Below are positions 45,108 to 55,254 of a stretch of 59,812 nucleotides of DNA, piece after piece. Below the pieces are notes generated by a model that was not told where the DNA came from, searched no databases, and saw only the letters and a list, made by a program, of their open reading frames with translations. Numbering within the stretch: the stretch's first letter is position 1; every line of letters starts with the position of its first letter. Source of the stretch: Saccharothrix luteola (lineage in GTDB: Bacteria > Actinomycetota > Actinomycetes > Mycobacteriales > Pseudonocardiaceae); the NCBI RefSeq assembly GCF_020859565.1, contig NZ_JAJHUO010000015.1, forward strand, positions 191,230 through 251,041. Reading direction: 5' to 3'. The position numbers were made by a program, and so were the translations under genes.

Positions 45108-45660
45108 GTGTTCGGTGTTCGTCCTGACGGCTCTGCCTGCGGGGTCGGCCTGGTAGTCCCTCCCGGCCGAGGACAGGCCGAGATCCTGCTGCGTGTCCAC
45201 CGCGACCAGGACGAGTTCCCCGTCGAACGAGCCGACGCGTGGTACGCCGAGCAGCTGCGCATCCGCACCCCGGGCTGCGCGGCGGTGCTGTGGCCCCACG
45301 CCTGCCTGCTCTACCTGCCCACCGGCCGGCGCGTCCGGGTGTCCCTGCCGCGCGGCAGGGGCGAGACCGCCTCGATGGTGCCCACCGTGCTGGTCGACTC
45401 CGTCCGCGACCCCGACATCCCCCGCGGCAGCGCCCCGCCGCCGGCGATCCCGCTGCGCCGCTTCGGCACCGACGACGTGCACTGGATCTACCCGGCCGCA
45501 GATCACGTCACCCCCGCCACCGCCTTCGACCAGACTGGCTGGCCCTACCCCGTCCGACCGCACCGTTCGTCGACACGTCCCGTCCGCAGCGAGGACCGAC
45601 CTCGACCACGAGCTCGGCCGACGGCACGCCGACCGGATCCCCGCCCGCGTCCGCGGCCCG
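45108..45660 (+). pseudogene. Hypothetical gene with probable frameshift
   Basis: A GTG at 45108 with GGAGG 7 nt upstream starts a convincing frame: FGVRPDGSACGVGLVVPPG, then ILLRVHRDQDEFPVERADAW, YLPTGRRVRVSLPRG and FGTDDVHWIYPAADHVTPAT. Near 45560-45590 the natural-looking reading moves to another frame (RTDLDHELGRRHADRIPARVRG). The original frame then stays open only as the shadow of the opposite-strand lipoprotein gene. Either a frameshift mutation or a base-calling error has removed the true end. The function is unknown. Confidence 0.55.
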
Positions 45661-45665
45661 GGTGG

Positions 45666-46307
45666 TCAGGCGACCAGGCGGTCGGTGAGGTCCTGGGAGA
45701 AGTCGCTGAGCCCCAGGTTGTCGAGGGTGCCCTTGTGGCTGGTCATGTCGAGCCTAAGTCGGATGACCTTGTCGCCCTCGGCCAGCAGCGCGGTGCACAC
45801 GTGGTGATCGCTCGCGGGGCGGATCAGGCAGTAGCCGTAGCGGTCGTCCACGAACGGCTTGGTGGGCCCCAGGTCCTGGCTGCTGTGGAAGAACTCGTCG
45901 GTCGCCTGCTGGCCGGGCTGGTACGCGACCTCGATGTCGCGGTGGCACGTGGAGACGGCGCGGGCCTGCTTGATCACATCCCTGCCGGAGATGCCCTGGT
46001 ACACAACGCTGTACTGGGTGACCGTGACCTGCTGGGTGGGCGTGGAGCGGGTCCAGGTCGCGGTGATCCCGGCGAGCGCCTGACCGGCCGAGGCCAGCTC
46101 CGGGCACTCGACCAGCGCGGTCACGCCCTCCACCGGCGCGCCGCCGGACACCAGACCCTTGGCGGCGGTGACGTCCTCCGGCAACACCAACGGACGCGCC
46201 AGCGTCATCGGGTCCGGCGCGGCGCTGGAGGGCGGAGGCGTCTGCGCCCCAGCCGAACAGCCACCGACCAGCATCACGACGGCAGCGCAGAACATCACGA
46301 ACCTCAC
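45666..46307 (-). CDS. Lipoprotein of unknown function (sensor-domain-like)
   Basis: The GTG at 46307 has GGGGG 5-6 nt upstream and begins a lipoprotein signal ending at LVGGC (Cys19). The 213-residue product has a compact extracellular domain with conserved-looking Cys residues (VECPEL, STCHRD, YCLIRP, HVCTALL). It is reminiscent of the PknH-like extracellular sensor domains of actinomycete lipoproteins, but this is a weak resemblance. It overlaps no gene and diverges from the broken gene at 46360. Confidence 0.75.
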   Translation of the reverse strand: MRFVMFCAAVVMLVGGCSAGAQTPPPSSAAPDPMTLARPLVLPEDVTAAKGLVSGGAPVEGVTALVECPELASAGQALAGITATWTRSTPTQQVTVTQYSVVYQGISGRDVIKQARAVSTCHRDIEVAYQPGQQATDEFFHSSQDLGPTKPFVDDRYGYCLIRPASDHHVCTALLAEGDKVIRLRLDMTSHKGTLDNLGLSDFSQDLTDRLVA

Positions 46308-46359
46308 AGAAACCCCCAAGCAGGCGAAGGGAGCGATCGTAGACGAGACGCTGCGCCGG

Positions 46360-47034
46360 ATGCCCGAGGAGGGACGAGTCCGGCAACGCTTGGCCGAGGT
46401 GCTGGGCGCAGCCGAGCGGTGGGACGAAGCGCTGGAGGTCGTTCGCGACAGCAGGCGACGCTCGGACGAGTGGGGCGACGGCTGGCTGGCGGAGCGGTGT
46501 GCGGACGTGGGCGACATCGAGCAGTTGCGCGAGCTCGCGGCGAGCGGGATGCCCGAAGCCGTCTGCAACCTCGCCGCTCACACCATCGCCGCCGCGACCG
46601 CGCCGAGGCGGCCGTGGCGGCACTGGTGGCGTCCGGACACACACCGACCGAACGCCTGCTCGGCGTCCTGCTCGACCGGGGCGAGGTCGAGTTGGCGATC
46701 GAACTGGCCGGCTACGCCTTCACAGTCCGACCGATGGTGCGCATGTTGGTCTCGAGGAACAGGCAGGCCAGGGCTATCCGGTTCCTCCACGACGTCGCCA
46801 CCAAGCCCCGGCTGCGGCCCGTGCACGTGGAGCACCGGATGCCGGTGGCAAACCTGCTGGCCGATGAAGGTCGCTGGCAGGAGGCCCTCGATCTGGCACG
46901 CGGCAAGTCCTGGGCCAAGGAGTGGATTCCGCGGCGGTTGGCCAAGGCGGGCAACGTGACGGTGCTGCGGAGAATGGCCGACACCGGACAGGTCGACGCC
47001 CGACGGGAGCTGTGTCCGTCGGCGGCGCGGGAGC
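46360..47034 (+). pseudogene. Repeat-containing gene broken by a frameshift
   Basis: The first part (RLAEVLGAAERWDEALEVVRDSRRRSDEW, then IEQLRELAASGMPEAVCNLAAHTIAA) is natural and helical. Around 46590 the reading moves to the next frame (EAAVAALVASGHTPTERLLGVLLDRGEVELAIELAG, then EGRWQEALDLARG and VLRRMADTGQ). TPR-like or HEAT-like repeats are visible in both parts, so one gene is split by a single-base change. The ATG at 46360 is the best start; the end near 47034 is uncertain. Confidence 0.55.
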
Positions 47035-47115
47035 GCGACCGCCGGGCGCCCCGGCCCGCACACTGGGGCACGGAACAGCGCGGCACGGACGCGCGGCGCG
47101 GGCGGGGAGGACGTC

Positions 47116-47852
47116 GTGGTCGATGCGTGGGTGGTCGTCGGCGCGGTGACCGGGTGCGTGGGCGCGGTGACCGGGATCGCGGCGTTGGGCGTCGGCCTGA
47201 AGTCCGCGCGGCCGCGCGGCGCGCGGCCGACAGCGCCGCCGAGGTCGCCCGGATCGCGAGCGACCTCGAACACCGCCAGCTGCGCCCCGAACTGCGTTGC
47301 ACGTTCACCGTGCAGCACGGCGGACCGGGACGGCCCGGCTCCACCGCCCGCCTGGTCGTCGTGCTGGACGGGCCGCCCGACCTCGACGGGGTCGCCGTGG
47401 CGATCCGCGACGACCGGCCCGACCGCGCGCCGGTCACCGCGGGCGCGCCCACCGCCGCGGACATCGCCGCCACCGCCTGGGGACCGTGGCGGTTCCGGCC
47501 CGGCGTCGACGGCGCCACCCGGGACGGGCGCGTCGTGCCCGCCCGGCCGTTGCGCCACCGCGAGCCGCTCGCGTTCACGCTGGAGACCACGCCCGTCCCC
47601 CACTGGATGACCCCCAGGGACTGGGCGGACGCCCACGCCGACGCGCCACTGCGCCTGACCTTCACCTGTACCCGCGACGGCTACCGCCCGTGGGAACTGC
47701 ACGAGGACGTCGACCCGCGACACACCACACCGACTGACCCACGTCGCCCACGTCCGGGCCCCGCCGCAACCGCGCGGTGGCGTGCCGGCGACCGGGGCGC
47801 ACCGACGACGCCGAGTCCCGCCGGTGCGCCGGGTCGGGTTCAGGCGGTGTAG
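47116..47852 (+). pseudogene. Conserved actinomycete membrane-anchored protein, frameshifted
   Basis: GTG at 47116 with GGGGAGGA 5 nt upstream starts VVDAWVVVGAVTGCVGAVTGIAALGVGLKSAR, a short N-terminal membrane segment. Around 47215-47235 the frame changes to ADSAAEVARIASDLEHRQLRPEL, then VRLVVVLDGP-like text, AWGPWRFRPGVDG and HWMTPRDWADAH. I recall this arrangement from hypothetical proteins of actinomycetes. A one-base indel in the GC-rich stretch separates the two halves. It may be a sequencing error. The C-terminal stop at 47852 may also not be the original one. Confidence 0.6.
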
Positions 47853-48468
47853 CGGGCAAGAGGATCGGGGTCGTCCAACACATTTTGTAGGGCCTCGCCG
47901 CGCGTGACATATGGATCTTGTGTGACCAGCGGATCTCCTCGTGTCTCACGACGGTGGCACCGTGATCAGGCTCGGTTCCCCGTGGCACTTCATCGGGCCG
48001 GTGTCCGAGTCCGCAGCGAATGGGGAGCGGGTCCGGCTCGATCGAAGACCGACAACTCACGTCGCGGCGCGTCCCGGCCCCGTAGGTGAGAACCGTGTGC
48101 TGGTGCTGAGGTGCAGTCCGCTGTTTTCAGCAGTGAGTCTCGGCCCCGTCCGGGCAGCGGGAGTTGGCTCCGAGTGCTGGGTGTCGGGGCTGAGCGTGCT
48201 GACCGGCTTGCAGGTTGGGCAGCGTGTTTTGGCCCCACCCTGGATGGGTGAACGGGTGTGCCGTCGGGCGCGGGTTGGGTGGCGGCAGGGTTAGCGTGTT
48301 TGGGCCCGGGTGTTCACGGCCCTCGCCCCCGACAGACGCGAGGACTCCGTGAGCAGCCGCGCCCTTTGCTGTCCGGGGTTGGCCGGTTGGTGTAGATGCC
48401 CGGTGCGGTGAGAAACGTCCGCTTGTGCCGGTGTGCGCTGGTCGCGGACCGGCTGGAACTATGAGTGC
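47853..48468. other. Intergenic region without recognised genes
   Basis: About 600 nt hold no frame with a good ribosome site and natural composition. The end next to 48469 supplies the start region of the following gene. I see no convincing hairpin or RNA gene. Confidence 0.5.
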
Positions 48469-48894
48469 GTGACTGCGAGTGAGCCCGTCTCCGTTGATCT
48501 TGATGTCGATGAGGGGGCGGTCCTGCGTGCCGGACTGCTCGACTGGGGCGGTCCAGCGGCCCCTACTGACGCGCTTGCAGTGGCCATGGGTTTCTCGGAC
48601 GCGGCGCGGCTGTCAACCGAGGCTTCGGCGCTGTGGCAGCAGTTCGAACGCACTGGGTCGTTGACCGTCGAGGATTGGCGCCGAGCGCTGCTGGCCGTCG
48701 AGATCGTGTTCGTCAGCGATGTCGTTGGCTCGGGGCTGGACTGGCGGTTCACCTCCGGTTTCAGTGACGCGCAGACGATTGAGATCGTGCGGCGTCTGCA
48801 ACGCAAACTGCCGCGGTGGCGGGGCAGCGCCCAGTTCACACAAGGCGATGACGGACAGGTCAGCATCCTCGATCCCCACCGGCCACACCTCTGA
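48469..48894 (+). CDS. Hypothetical protein, 141 aa
   Basis: Starting at GTG 48469, the 141-residue soluble protein has a natural, acidic sequence (LDVDEGAVLRAGLLDWGGP, DALAVAMGFSDAARLSTEA, WRRALLAVEIVFVSDVVGSGLDWRF, EIVRRLQRKLPRW). No family is recognised. There is no signal peptide or membrane segment. The ribosome site is weak (GGCTGGAAC). It stands alone, with repeats and remnants on both sides. Confidence 0.65.
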   Translation: MTASEPVSVDLDVDEGAVLRAGLLDWGGPAAPTDALAVAMGFSDAARLSTEASALWQQFERTGSLTVEDWRRALLAVEIVFVSDVVGSGLDWRFTSGFSDAQTIEIVRRLQRKLPRWRGSAQFTQGDDGQVSILDPHRPHL

Positions 48895-49370
48895 GAACGT
48901 CCGCTCGAACCGGCAGGCCGTGCCCGGTGATGCAGGCTGCATCACCGGGCGAGAGGGTCAGGCGCCGAGGCGTTGCTGGGGCCTCCGAACCAAGATTCAG
49001 AGCTACACCACGCAACACTCATCTACGCAGCCTGGCCACCGGCCATGACGGAGGCGCACACGTGCACCGCGAAGAAGTCCGGACATGGCAAGAGCTCCAT
49101 CGCGTCGACTTTCGAAGAGCGAGCGACACAGCGACTGAAACCGTTGTCGGGCTGGCCAAGCCGCGCACGCTTGCGCCGACACTGCGGTCCAGGACCGTTC
49201 GGATGGTATCGAACGAGACTGCGTGGCGGGGTCCGCCGTCCGGATCCACCGCAGACGACTTGCCGCCTTCTCGGACGTAGCGATGATCAACGCACGCAGG
49301 GCTCCAGCCGCAGTGCACGTCGAGCCTGACTGAAGCGGTCATACCTACGAGACTGGAGAGGATCGCAACA
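48895..49370. other. Intergenic region, possible decayed sequence
   Basis: No gene is supported. Several short frames exist on both strands, but none has a ribosome site or recognisable motif. Confidence 0.45.
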
Positions 49371-49388
49371 TCGCCCCGAAGGGCGGTG
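49371..49388 (-). terminator. UUCG-loop hairpin after the large STAND gene
   Basis: On the minus strand CGCCC-TTCG-GGGCG (49385 down to 49372) forms a stem capped by the very stable UUCG loop, 47 nt after the stop of the large ATPase gene. It is a probable terminator. Confidence 0.7.
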
Positions 49389-49434
49389 TTTCAACTCGCT
49401 TGCCGGTTGAGGTTTCGGATGTAGCAACGTGGAG

Positions 49435-52400
49435 TCATGTCGTACCGGTGGCCGCCTCCAGTACCGCCAGCAAGACGTCTGCCGACAAGAGCCGCATGCT
49501 GCGAGCTGTGGCGAGCCAATGTGTTCGTTGGAGCGCCGCCGCCACCAACGGTACTGCGCCGTCCAAGTCGCCAGTGGCAGCTTTGGCCGCCGCCACGAAG
49601 CTCAGTTCCCAGCCCTGGGTGCCATCGGTGAGATGTTCGATAGCCTTGATCGCCGCGCCGAAGCGACCGCTCGCCACCAACGACCGCACGACGACTTTGA
49701 CCATCTGATTTCGGTGATCGACGTCGCCTGCGGACCGGGCTATCTCCAGAGCTTCTTCGATCAAGTCCTCAGACGGTCGGTCTTCGGTTTCGGAACGGGC
49801 CAACCACAATGCAACGGTGTTTCGGCACCGTCGCATCGGGTCCGAGATCGCCCGGGTCGCAGCAGCGGCCCGCGTATGACGACCGGCCTTCGTCGACGCT
49901 ACTGCCACGCTCCAGAGGGCTGAATCCCGCCGAGGGGCATCGGTCACCGAACGGGCGGCGTCGTCCGCTCTTGCGAGAAACGCGTCCGCATGGGCCGGAT
50001 CGTCGGCTGCAATCGCTGCGTTCGCTGCAGCGAGAAAGGCCTCACAGCGCCGGTGGCGTTGCGTGATCAAGTTAAGCGTCGCGTTGGCGTCATCGGTTCT
50101 GCCTGCTTCGGCCATTGCTGCGAAGACCGACAGCAGGGCATCTTCGCCGGCATCGGGGTCAGTGGCGGATACGGATCGCGCGACGGCGGCGGCCTGGTCG
50201 AGCAGGTCGGAGCCGCGGTTCGCGTGTCCTGCCGCGATCATGGACCGGGCCACCGATACGAGTGCGCCGGCTTGTGCTCCCGGTGCGATGACGGCGTTCG
50301 CGACGGACAAGGCCTTATCATGAGCACCGGTCGCTACCAGCGCTCTGACAGTCGACACCAGGGCATGGTCGCGGCGGGTGACGTTGCCGATGGATTGGGC
50401 TGCGGCCAGCGCTTCAGTATGTTGTCCGGCATTGCCGAAGCCGCGCACCACGCTGGTCAACGCTCTGTCGCGCTGCGCCCTCGACACGATGTCGCGGGCA
50501 ACGGACTCGGCTTCATCCAGCTGGCCCACGTGGACGAGCGACTCGACGAACACGTCGTCTTCGCTCCACCGAGAAGCGATCAAACGAGCAGTGGCCGCGG
50601 CTCGGCCCTGTTCACCGACCTCCGCCCATCGTTCGGCGATCTGGAGCAACGCCTCGTACTCCAGGTAGGACGCACCAATCAGACGGGTTACGGATTCTCC
50701 CATGTCAAGCAATCGCTTGGTCACGTCGTCGTCGGTTGCACCCACAAGCGTGTGCACGACGGCCGCCAAGGCGTCGTCGCGCTGTTCATCGTCGTCGATG
50801 GAGCGCGCCACGCCGATCGCCCGGTCGAGCACAGCGGTCGACCCGGGATGGCGAGCCAGGTCGAGTTCGCGTCCCACCTGGGCGAGTGCCTGGCTTTGCT
50901 TCGCCAGGTCGACGACGGATCGCGCCACGTCAACCGCCTCGTCGAGCAGCAGTTCCGCCGGTGTCCGGTTTCCGGAGCCGATCAGCGCTTCGGCCACCAC
51001 AGCCAGGTTCCTGCTTCGCAGGTCCGGATCGGTGATCGACCGGACAACGGCGATCGACGATGCATGCTCCGAGGTCGTTTCCACCAAGTCCCGAACCAAC
51101 GCGGAAAGGGCACGGTCACGCGCTCCCGTCTCGACGATCCGACCGATGACGTCGGTTGCCCGGCGATGATGCCCGGCCTGTTGCAGCACCATCGCGATCG
51201 ATGAGTAGCCGTCGTCTCTCACACCCTGATCGTCGATCATATCGGCCACCTCGAGAGCATCGTCGTGATGACCTGCTCGCGCGGCGAGAAGCGCCACTGA
51301 TGCCGACAGTATGTCCCGACGGTCGGCGCTCCGCTCCATTCTGATCAAAGCGATGGCCTCGGCGCGGCGTCCGGCCAACACGAACGATCTCGTCACCAAA
51401 GCGATGGCTTCACGACCGCGTTCCTCATCGAGAATCCCCAGGGCGGTTTCGCGTGCCTGCTCCAGCAACTCGTGGGCCGTCGTGGGCGTTGTGGATCTGA
51501 TCAAAATGTCGGCGACCGCGGTCAACGCCGCTACCGCATGGTCGCTGCCGCGGGCCGATCGGGCCAGTCGCACTGCTTGATCGACGAAACCGGCTTCGGC
51601 CGCCGCAGTGGCGATCGACCGTTCCACCCTGCTGCGCAGAACAGGATCGTCGACCGAGCGTGCCAGCCCAACGGCCTGTTCGATGCGCCCGACTCTCGCG
51701 CAGGAGGCGGCCACCGTGGTGATCGCGACGAGCCGCCTCGCACTATCCACCACACCCAGAGCAAGGTGAGCTGCCTGGTCGACCACTTCATCACGTCGAA
51801 CTGGTTGTCCTGTAAGGGCCTGTGCGACAGAGACCGCCGCCTCGATCCGCTCGTTGACGGCGGGAACCGACCAGACGAGCTCTACCGCGTCGTCCACGAG
51901 ACCTTCTGCCAAGAGGACTTCCACGATCGATCGCGCTAGGCGACTCCGTTCAACGGCACCGCTCTCCGCGTGCATCAGTGCGACGGCATCGCGGTGTCGG
52001 CCTGTGGCGACCAGCACCTTCGCCACAGCCGTCAGCCCTGCGATTCGGCTGGTCGCGCCGACGATCGAGCGTGCCGCTTCGACAGCCTCGGTGACTCTGT
52101 TGGCGTTCGCCATCACGTCCACCACGGCGCCCAGTCCCCAATCCCGCTGATCGGCATCGGGCACCGCATCGAGAACCTCGCGCGCCTGCGCATAGTGGCC
52201 GATCTCTGCCAACGCCACCGCGACCGCCTCCAACGCCCAGCCGCGACCGTCGACGGCTACGTTCACGAACCGTGTCGCCTCGTCGAGCACGTCCAGCGCC
52301 CGATCGTGATCGCCCGCGTCGGTGAACGCCATGGCCACCAGGATCAACGCTGAGTTGCGCCGGTCCCCGTCGAGAACGGTCCGGCTAATCGTGAGGGCTT

Positions 52401-54018
52401 CCTCGATCAGGTCGACAGGTCGGTCGGCACCGGTCGCGGCCTGCACGCCCGCCAGTGACAGCAAAGCCTCGGCCCGCCGATCCGGCTCGGCCACCGACCG
52501 GGCCACCTCAACGGCCTGCCCGTAACGTCCTTCCTCAGCGAGGGCAAGGGCGAGGATTTGCAGTGCCCGTCCCCGCATCCCGGAAGTGCTGATCGACTGC
52601 GCGAGCGCGAGCGCGCGCTGGTCGTGCCCGAGTCTGGCCCACAGTGCCGGGACCAGCACCGGAATCCGTGTGTTCAGGTCGGCCAGACGATCGCGGTGCG
52701 CGGCCAGGCGACCCACCGCAGCCAGGTCGACCGGGCCGCGAGCCAGGTGCGCATCGATGGCAGCCGCAATCTGGGACACCGCGGTGTTGTCGCTGCCGGT
52801 GACAGCATGCAGGCGACGGTGACGTCGAGGATCCACACCCAGCGCCATCACGCGTTCGAGGTCGTCCGTGCCCAGCAGCATCGTCGGGTAACCGCGCAGC
52901 AGGTACTGAGGTGTGTCGGAAGGCCAGCCGCGGTCGCGGTAATCCTGCGCCCAGGCGTGCAGCCGCCCACGATAGGAATGCAACCGGCCGGGACCGAGCA
53001 TGTCCACCGCGGTCACCTGCAGTTGCTCATGACCCAGGACGTACACCTCGGGCACGGGAGCAGACGATGGCGAACCGGGGCGTCGAGCGAAACTACGTCC
53101 CGCGACTGTCCGCAACCGCCGCCGCACCTGCCAAGGCTCCTGGTCGGTCAACGCGGCCAGGTCCACCGCCGTCAACCCGCCGCCCGCCGCAGTCAACAAC
53201 CCCAGCACGTCCCGATCCGGCCCGGCGCCGTCCAACAGCCGCAGCAACTCATTCTCCATCTCGTCGCGCAGGACCCGAGCCCGCGCGGAGACGTCCAACA
53301 CGCGCACGGTCCCCGGATCGCGCAACAAGTGCGAGGGATGGACGTCACCCGGTATCGGTGGATCCGGGCGACCGGCGACGATCACCCGCATCCCCGCAGG
53401 CAGTCGCAACGGCAAGAGACCCGCGATGCTGTGGGCGTCGGGCCCGGTCGTGACACCGCGGTCCTCGTCCAACCCGTCCACCACCAGCAGAAGACTCTCC
53501 CCGCGGGCATGCGAGGCATGAGCGGCTTCGTCGAGGAGCCCCAGAAGGTGGGGCTCGCGCGTCGCAGGTGTCAAGAACGGCGGCAGATCCTCGCCCAGAA
53601 TCGTCAGCAACTGTTCCAGCACGTTGTCCACGAACGCGGTCCGATCGGACTGGCCCGCCAACCGTGCGGTCACGAAGAACGACACGACCCGCACACACGG
53701 TGGCGGGTGCAGCACGAACCACGACAACAAGGCGGACTTACCCGCCCACGGCCCTGCCTGCCACCACCGATACCCACCCGCCGTCGCCGGGTCGAGACAG
53801 AACGCCGCCAACTCGGCGAGTTCCTCCTCACGACCCTCCAGCCTGACCGGGGCGATGCGCTCCACCTGAAACCGATACCGAGTCCGCACCCGCGCCCCGG
53901 TACGCAGATTCACGTCACCGCCCGCCTGCACCACCACGCCGCCACCGACAACAGCCGCCGACTGCCCCATCACCCCCGCAACACCGGGACCGGGCACAGA
54001 CAGCGAATCACCACACAT
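49435..54018 (-). CDS. Giant STAND ATPase with C-terminal helical repeats
   Basis: This 1527-residue protein has a short Gly-rich N-terminal lead (GQSAAVVGGGVVVQAGGDVN), a STAND-type NTPase with Walker A GPWAGKS (89-95) and Walker B LLLVVDGLDED (about 176-186), and about 900 residues of helical repeats of roughly 33-36 residues. The repeats carry a pattern like RdrALaavvxaLvaaGxxdxAlxvArsIxdp (for example ARSIVGATSRIAGLTAVAKVLVATGRHRDAVAL). The ATG at 54018 has AGGA at 7 nt. The architecture fits a ligand-sensing repeat superstructure on an ATP-driven switch, as in conflict or signalling proteins. No effector domain is recognised and no partner gene is adjacent. Confidence 0.85.
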   Translation of the reverse strand: MCGDSLSVPGPGVAGVMGQSAAVVGGGVVVQAGGDVNLRTGARVRTRYRFQVERIAPVRLEGREEELAELAAFCLDPATAGGYRWWQAGPWAGKSALLSWFVLHPPPCVRVVSFFVTARLAGQSDRTAFVDNVLEQLLTILGEDLPPFLTPATREPHLLGLLDEAAHASHARGESLLLVVDGLDEDRGVTTGPDAHSIAGLLPLRLPAGMRVIVAGRPDPPIPGDVHPSHLLRDPGTVRVLDVSARARVLRDEMENELLRLLDGAGPDRDVLGLLTAAGGGLTAVDLAALTDQEPWQVRRRLRTVAGRSFARRPGSPSSAPVPEVYVLGHEQLQVTAVDMLGPGRLHSYRGRLHAWAQDYRDRGWPSDTPQYLLRGYPTMLLGTDDLERVMALGVDPRRHRRLHAVTGSDNTAVSQIAAAIDAHLARGPVDLAAVGRLAAHRDRLADLNTRIPVLVPALWARLGHDQRALALAQSISTSGMRGRALQILALALAEEGRYGQAVEVARSVAEPDRRAEALLSLAGVQAATGADRPVDLIEEALTISRTVLDGDRRNSALILVAMAFTDAGDHDRALDVLDEATRFVNVAVDGRGWALEAVAVALAEIGHYAQAREVLDAVPDADQRDWGLGAVVDVMANANRVTEAVEAARSIVGATSRIAGLTAVAKVLVATGRHRDAVALMHAESGAVERSRLARSIVEVLLAEGLVDDAVELVWSVPAVNERIEAAVSVAQALTGQPVRRDEVVDQAAHLALGVVDSARRLVAITTVAASCARVGRIEQAVGLARSVDDPVLRSRVERSIATAAAEAGFVDQAVRLARSARGSDHAVAALTAVADILIRSTTPTTAHELLEQARETALGILDEERGREAIALVTRSFVLAGRRAEAIALIRMERSADRRDILSASVALLAARAGHHDDALEVADMIDDQGVRDDGYSSIAMVLQQAGHHRRATDVIGRIVETGARDRALSALVRDLVETTSEHASSIAVVRSITDPDLRSRNLAVVAEALIGSGNRTPAELLLDEAVDVARSVVDLAKQSQALAQVGRELDLARHPGSTAVLDRAIGVARSIDDDEQRDDALAAVVHTLVGATDDDVTKRLLDMGESVTRLIGASYLEYEALLQIAERWAEVGEQGRAAATARLIASRWSEDDVFVESLVHVGQLDEAESVARDIVSRAQRDRALTSVVRGFGNAGQHTEALAAAQSIGNVTRRDHALVSTVRALVATGAHDKALSVANAVIAPGAQAGALVSVARSMIAAGHANRGSDLLDQAAAVARSVSATDPDAGEDALLSVFAAMAEAGRTDDANATLNLITQRHRRCEAFLAAANAAIAADDPAHADAFLARADDAARSVTDAPRRDSALWSVAVASTKAGRHTRAAAATRAISDPMRRCRNTVALWLARSETEDRPSEDLIEEALEIARSAGDVDHRNQMVKVVVRSLVASGRFGAAIKAIEHLTDGTQGWELSFVAAAKAATGDLDGAVPLVAAALQRTHWLATARSMRLLSADVLLAVLEAATGTT

Positions 54019-54059
54019 TCCGCGATCCTGCACCCTCAGCCGTGAGGGCGTCACGCCAC

Positions 54060-54293
54060 CACATCGACTGCCTGCCGAACCGGCCGCTCGGCGTACCGCA
54101 TCAACTACGGCGAACATCGCAGCCGACCTGGCCGTCTCGCCACTGGGAAGGACTATTTGCACCCGGACGCACGACTGCCGTCCCAGACCAGGCTGCGGGA
54201 GGTATACGGCGCGGCGGCGGGCACCGCCAACGCGGCCACTGCCAAGCTGATCGCGGTCGGCTTGGCCTACGCAGAGCCCAGGGGCGGTCGCAG
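54060..54293 (+). pseudogene. GntR-type helix-turn-helix fragment
   Basis: In one frame the region reads AYRINYGEH, then LHPDARLPSQTRLREVYGAAAGTANAATAKLIAVGLAYAEPRGG. This matches the winged helix of GntR regulators (LPSQ..L...YGVA.GTA..A...L...GLAY). There is no ligand domain; at about 54294 it joins the transposase remnant. It is a truncated gene. Confidence 0.6.
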
Positions 54294-54294
54294 T

Positions 54295-55250
54295 GCCGCG
54301 CCGGACCAACCCTCGCCCGCCGCTGGACTGGGCCGATCGCGTGGTACTCGCCGCATTGGTGCGCCGACTGCCACGACTGCTGCGCGAGCACCGGTTGGTG
54401 ACGCCGGGCACCATCCTGCGATGGCACCGACGCCTGGTCGCAAAGAAATGGACCTACCCCACCGGACCGGACACCCACCGGTCGACGGCACCGTCGTGGT
54501 GTTGATCGAGCGGATGGCGCGGGAGAACACCGGCTGGGGCTACCGCCGCATCCAGGGCGAGCTGCTCGAGCTCGGCCATCGGGTCGCCGCTTCGACCGTC
54601 CGCCGCGTGCTCAAGCGCCTGCGGATCCCACACACCCCGGCGCAACACCGACATCTCCTGGCGACGGTTCCTCCGCGCCCAGGCAGCCAGCTTATTGGCC
54701 TGCGACTTCTTCCAGGTCGACTGCGCCCTCACCCTCAAACGCGTGTACGTCTTCTTCCTGATGGAAGTCGCCACCCACTACGTCCACATCCTCGGCATCA
54801 GCACCAAACCCGACGGACCCTGAACCACCCAACAAGCCCGCAACCTGTTGCTGGACCTCGGCGACCGGGCAGACGGCTTCCGGTTCCTCATCCGCGACCG
54901 GGCCGGTCAGTTCACCGCCTCGTTCGACGCGGCCTTCTCCGACACCGGCATCCAGGTCGTGAAGATCCCACCACGGCGTCCGCGAACCAACGTCCAAGCC
55001 GAGCGGTTCGTCGGCACCGTCAGGCGAGAAGTCACCGACCGCCTGCTCATCATCACCGAACACCCACCTGCGGACAGTGCTGGACCGCTACGCCGCCCAC
55101 TACACCACTGCCGCCCAACCGCAGGTCAAGACCGTGTGGCCGACTATTGGCACCCCACAGGTGCAGCGACCTTCGTACGTCCGCGAAGCCTACCCCGATG
55201 CTGCTTCCGAACCGGCGCATCGGCTCTGCGGGGTCGAAATGGGATCAGGC
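54295..55250 (+). pseudogene. Integrase-core transposase pseudogene (largest copy)
   Basis: In changing frames the sequence gives LDWADRVVLAALVRRLPRLL, ILRWHRRLVAKKWTYP, then ERMARENTGWGYRRIQGELLELGHRV, TVRRVLKRLRIP, a broken middle (QASLLACDFF-like in a shifted frame), then QQARNLLLDLGDRADGFRFLIRDRAGQFTASFD and PRRPRTNVQAERFVGTVRREVTDRLLI. This is the actinobacterial integrase-core transposase, nearly full length but frameshifted several times, and the tail is degraded. The copy at 34812 derives from the same family. Confidence 0.85.
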
Positions 55251-55254
55251 GTTC

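Noticed and set aside
44655..47852. A very long plus-strand open frame of over 1000 codons
   Set aside because: It crosses an opposite-strand gene, repeats and parts of three separate broken genes; only segments of it look like protein.
49360..49420. Sequence resembling a CRISPR repeat (hairpin with GTTTCAAC nearby)
   Set aside because: It occurs once, without repeats or spacers; the hairpin is better explained as a terminator of the large ATPase gene.
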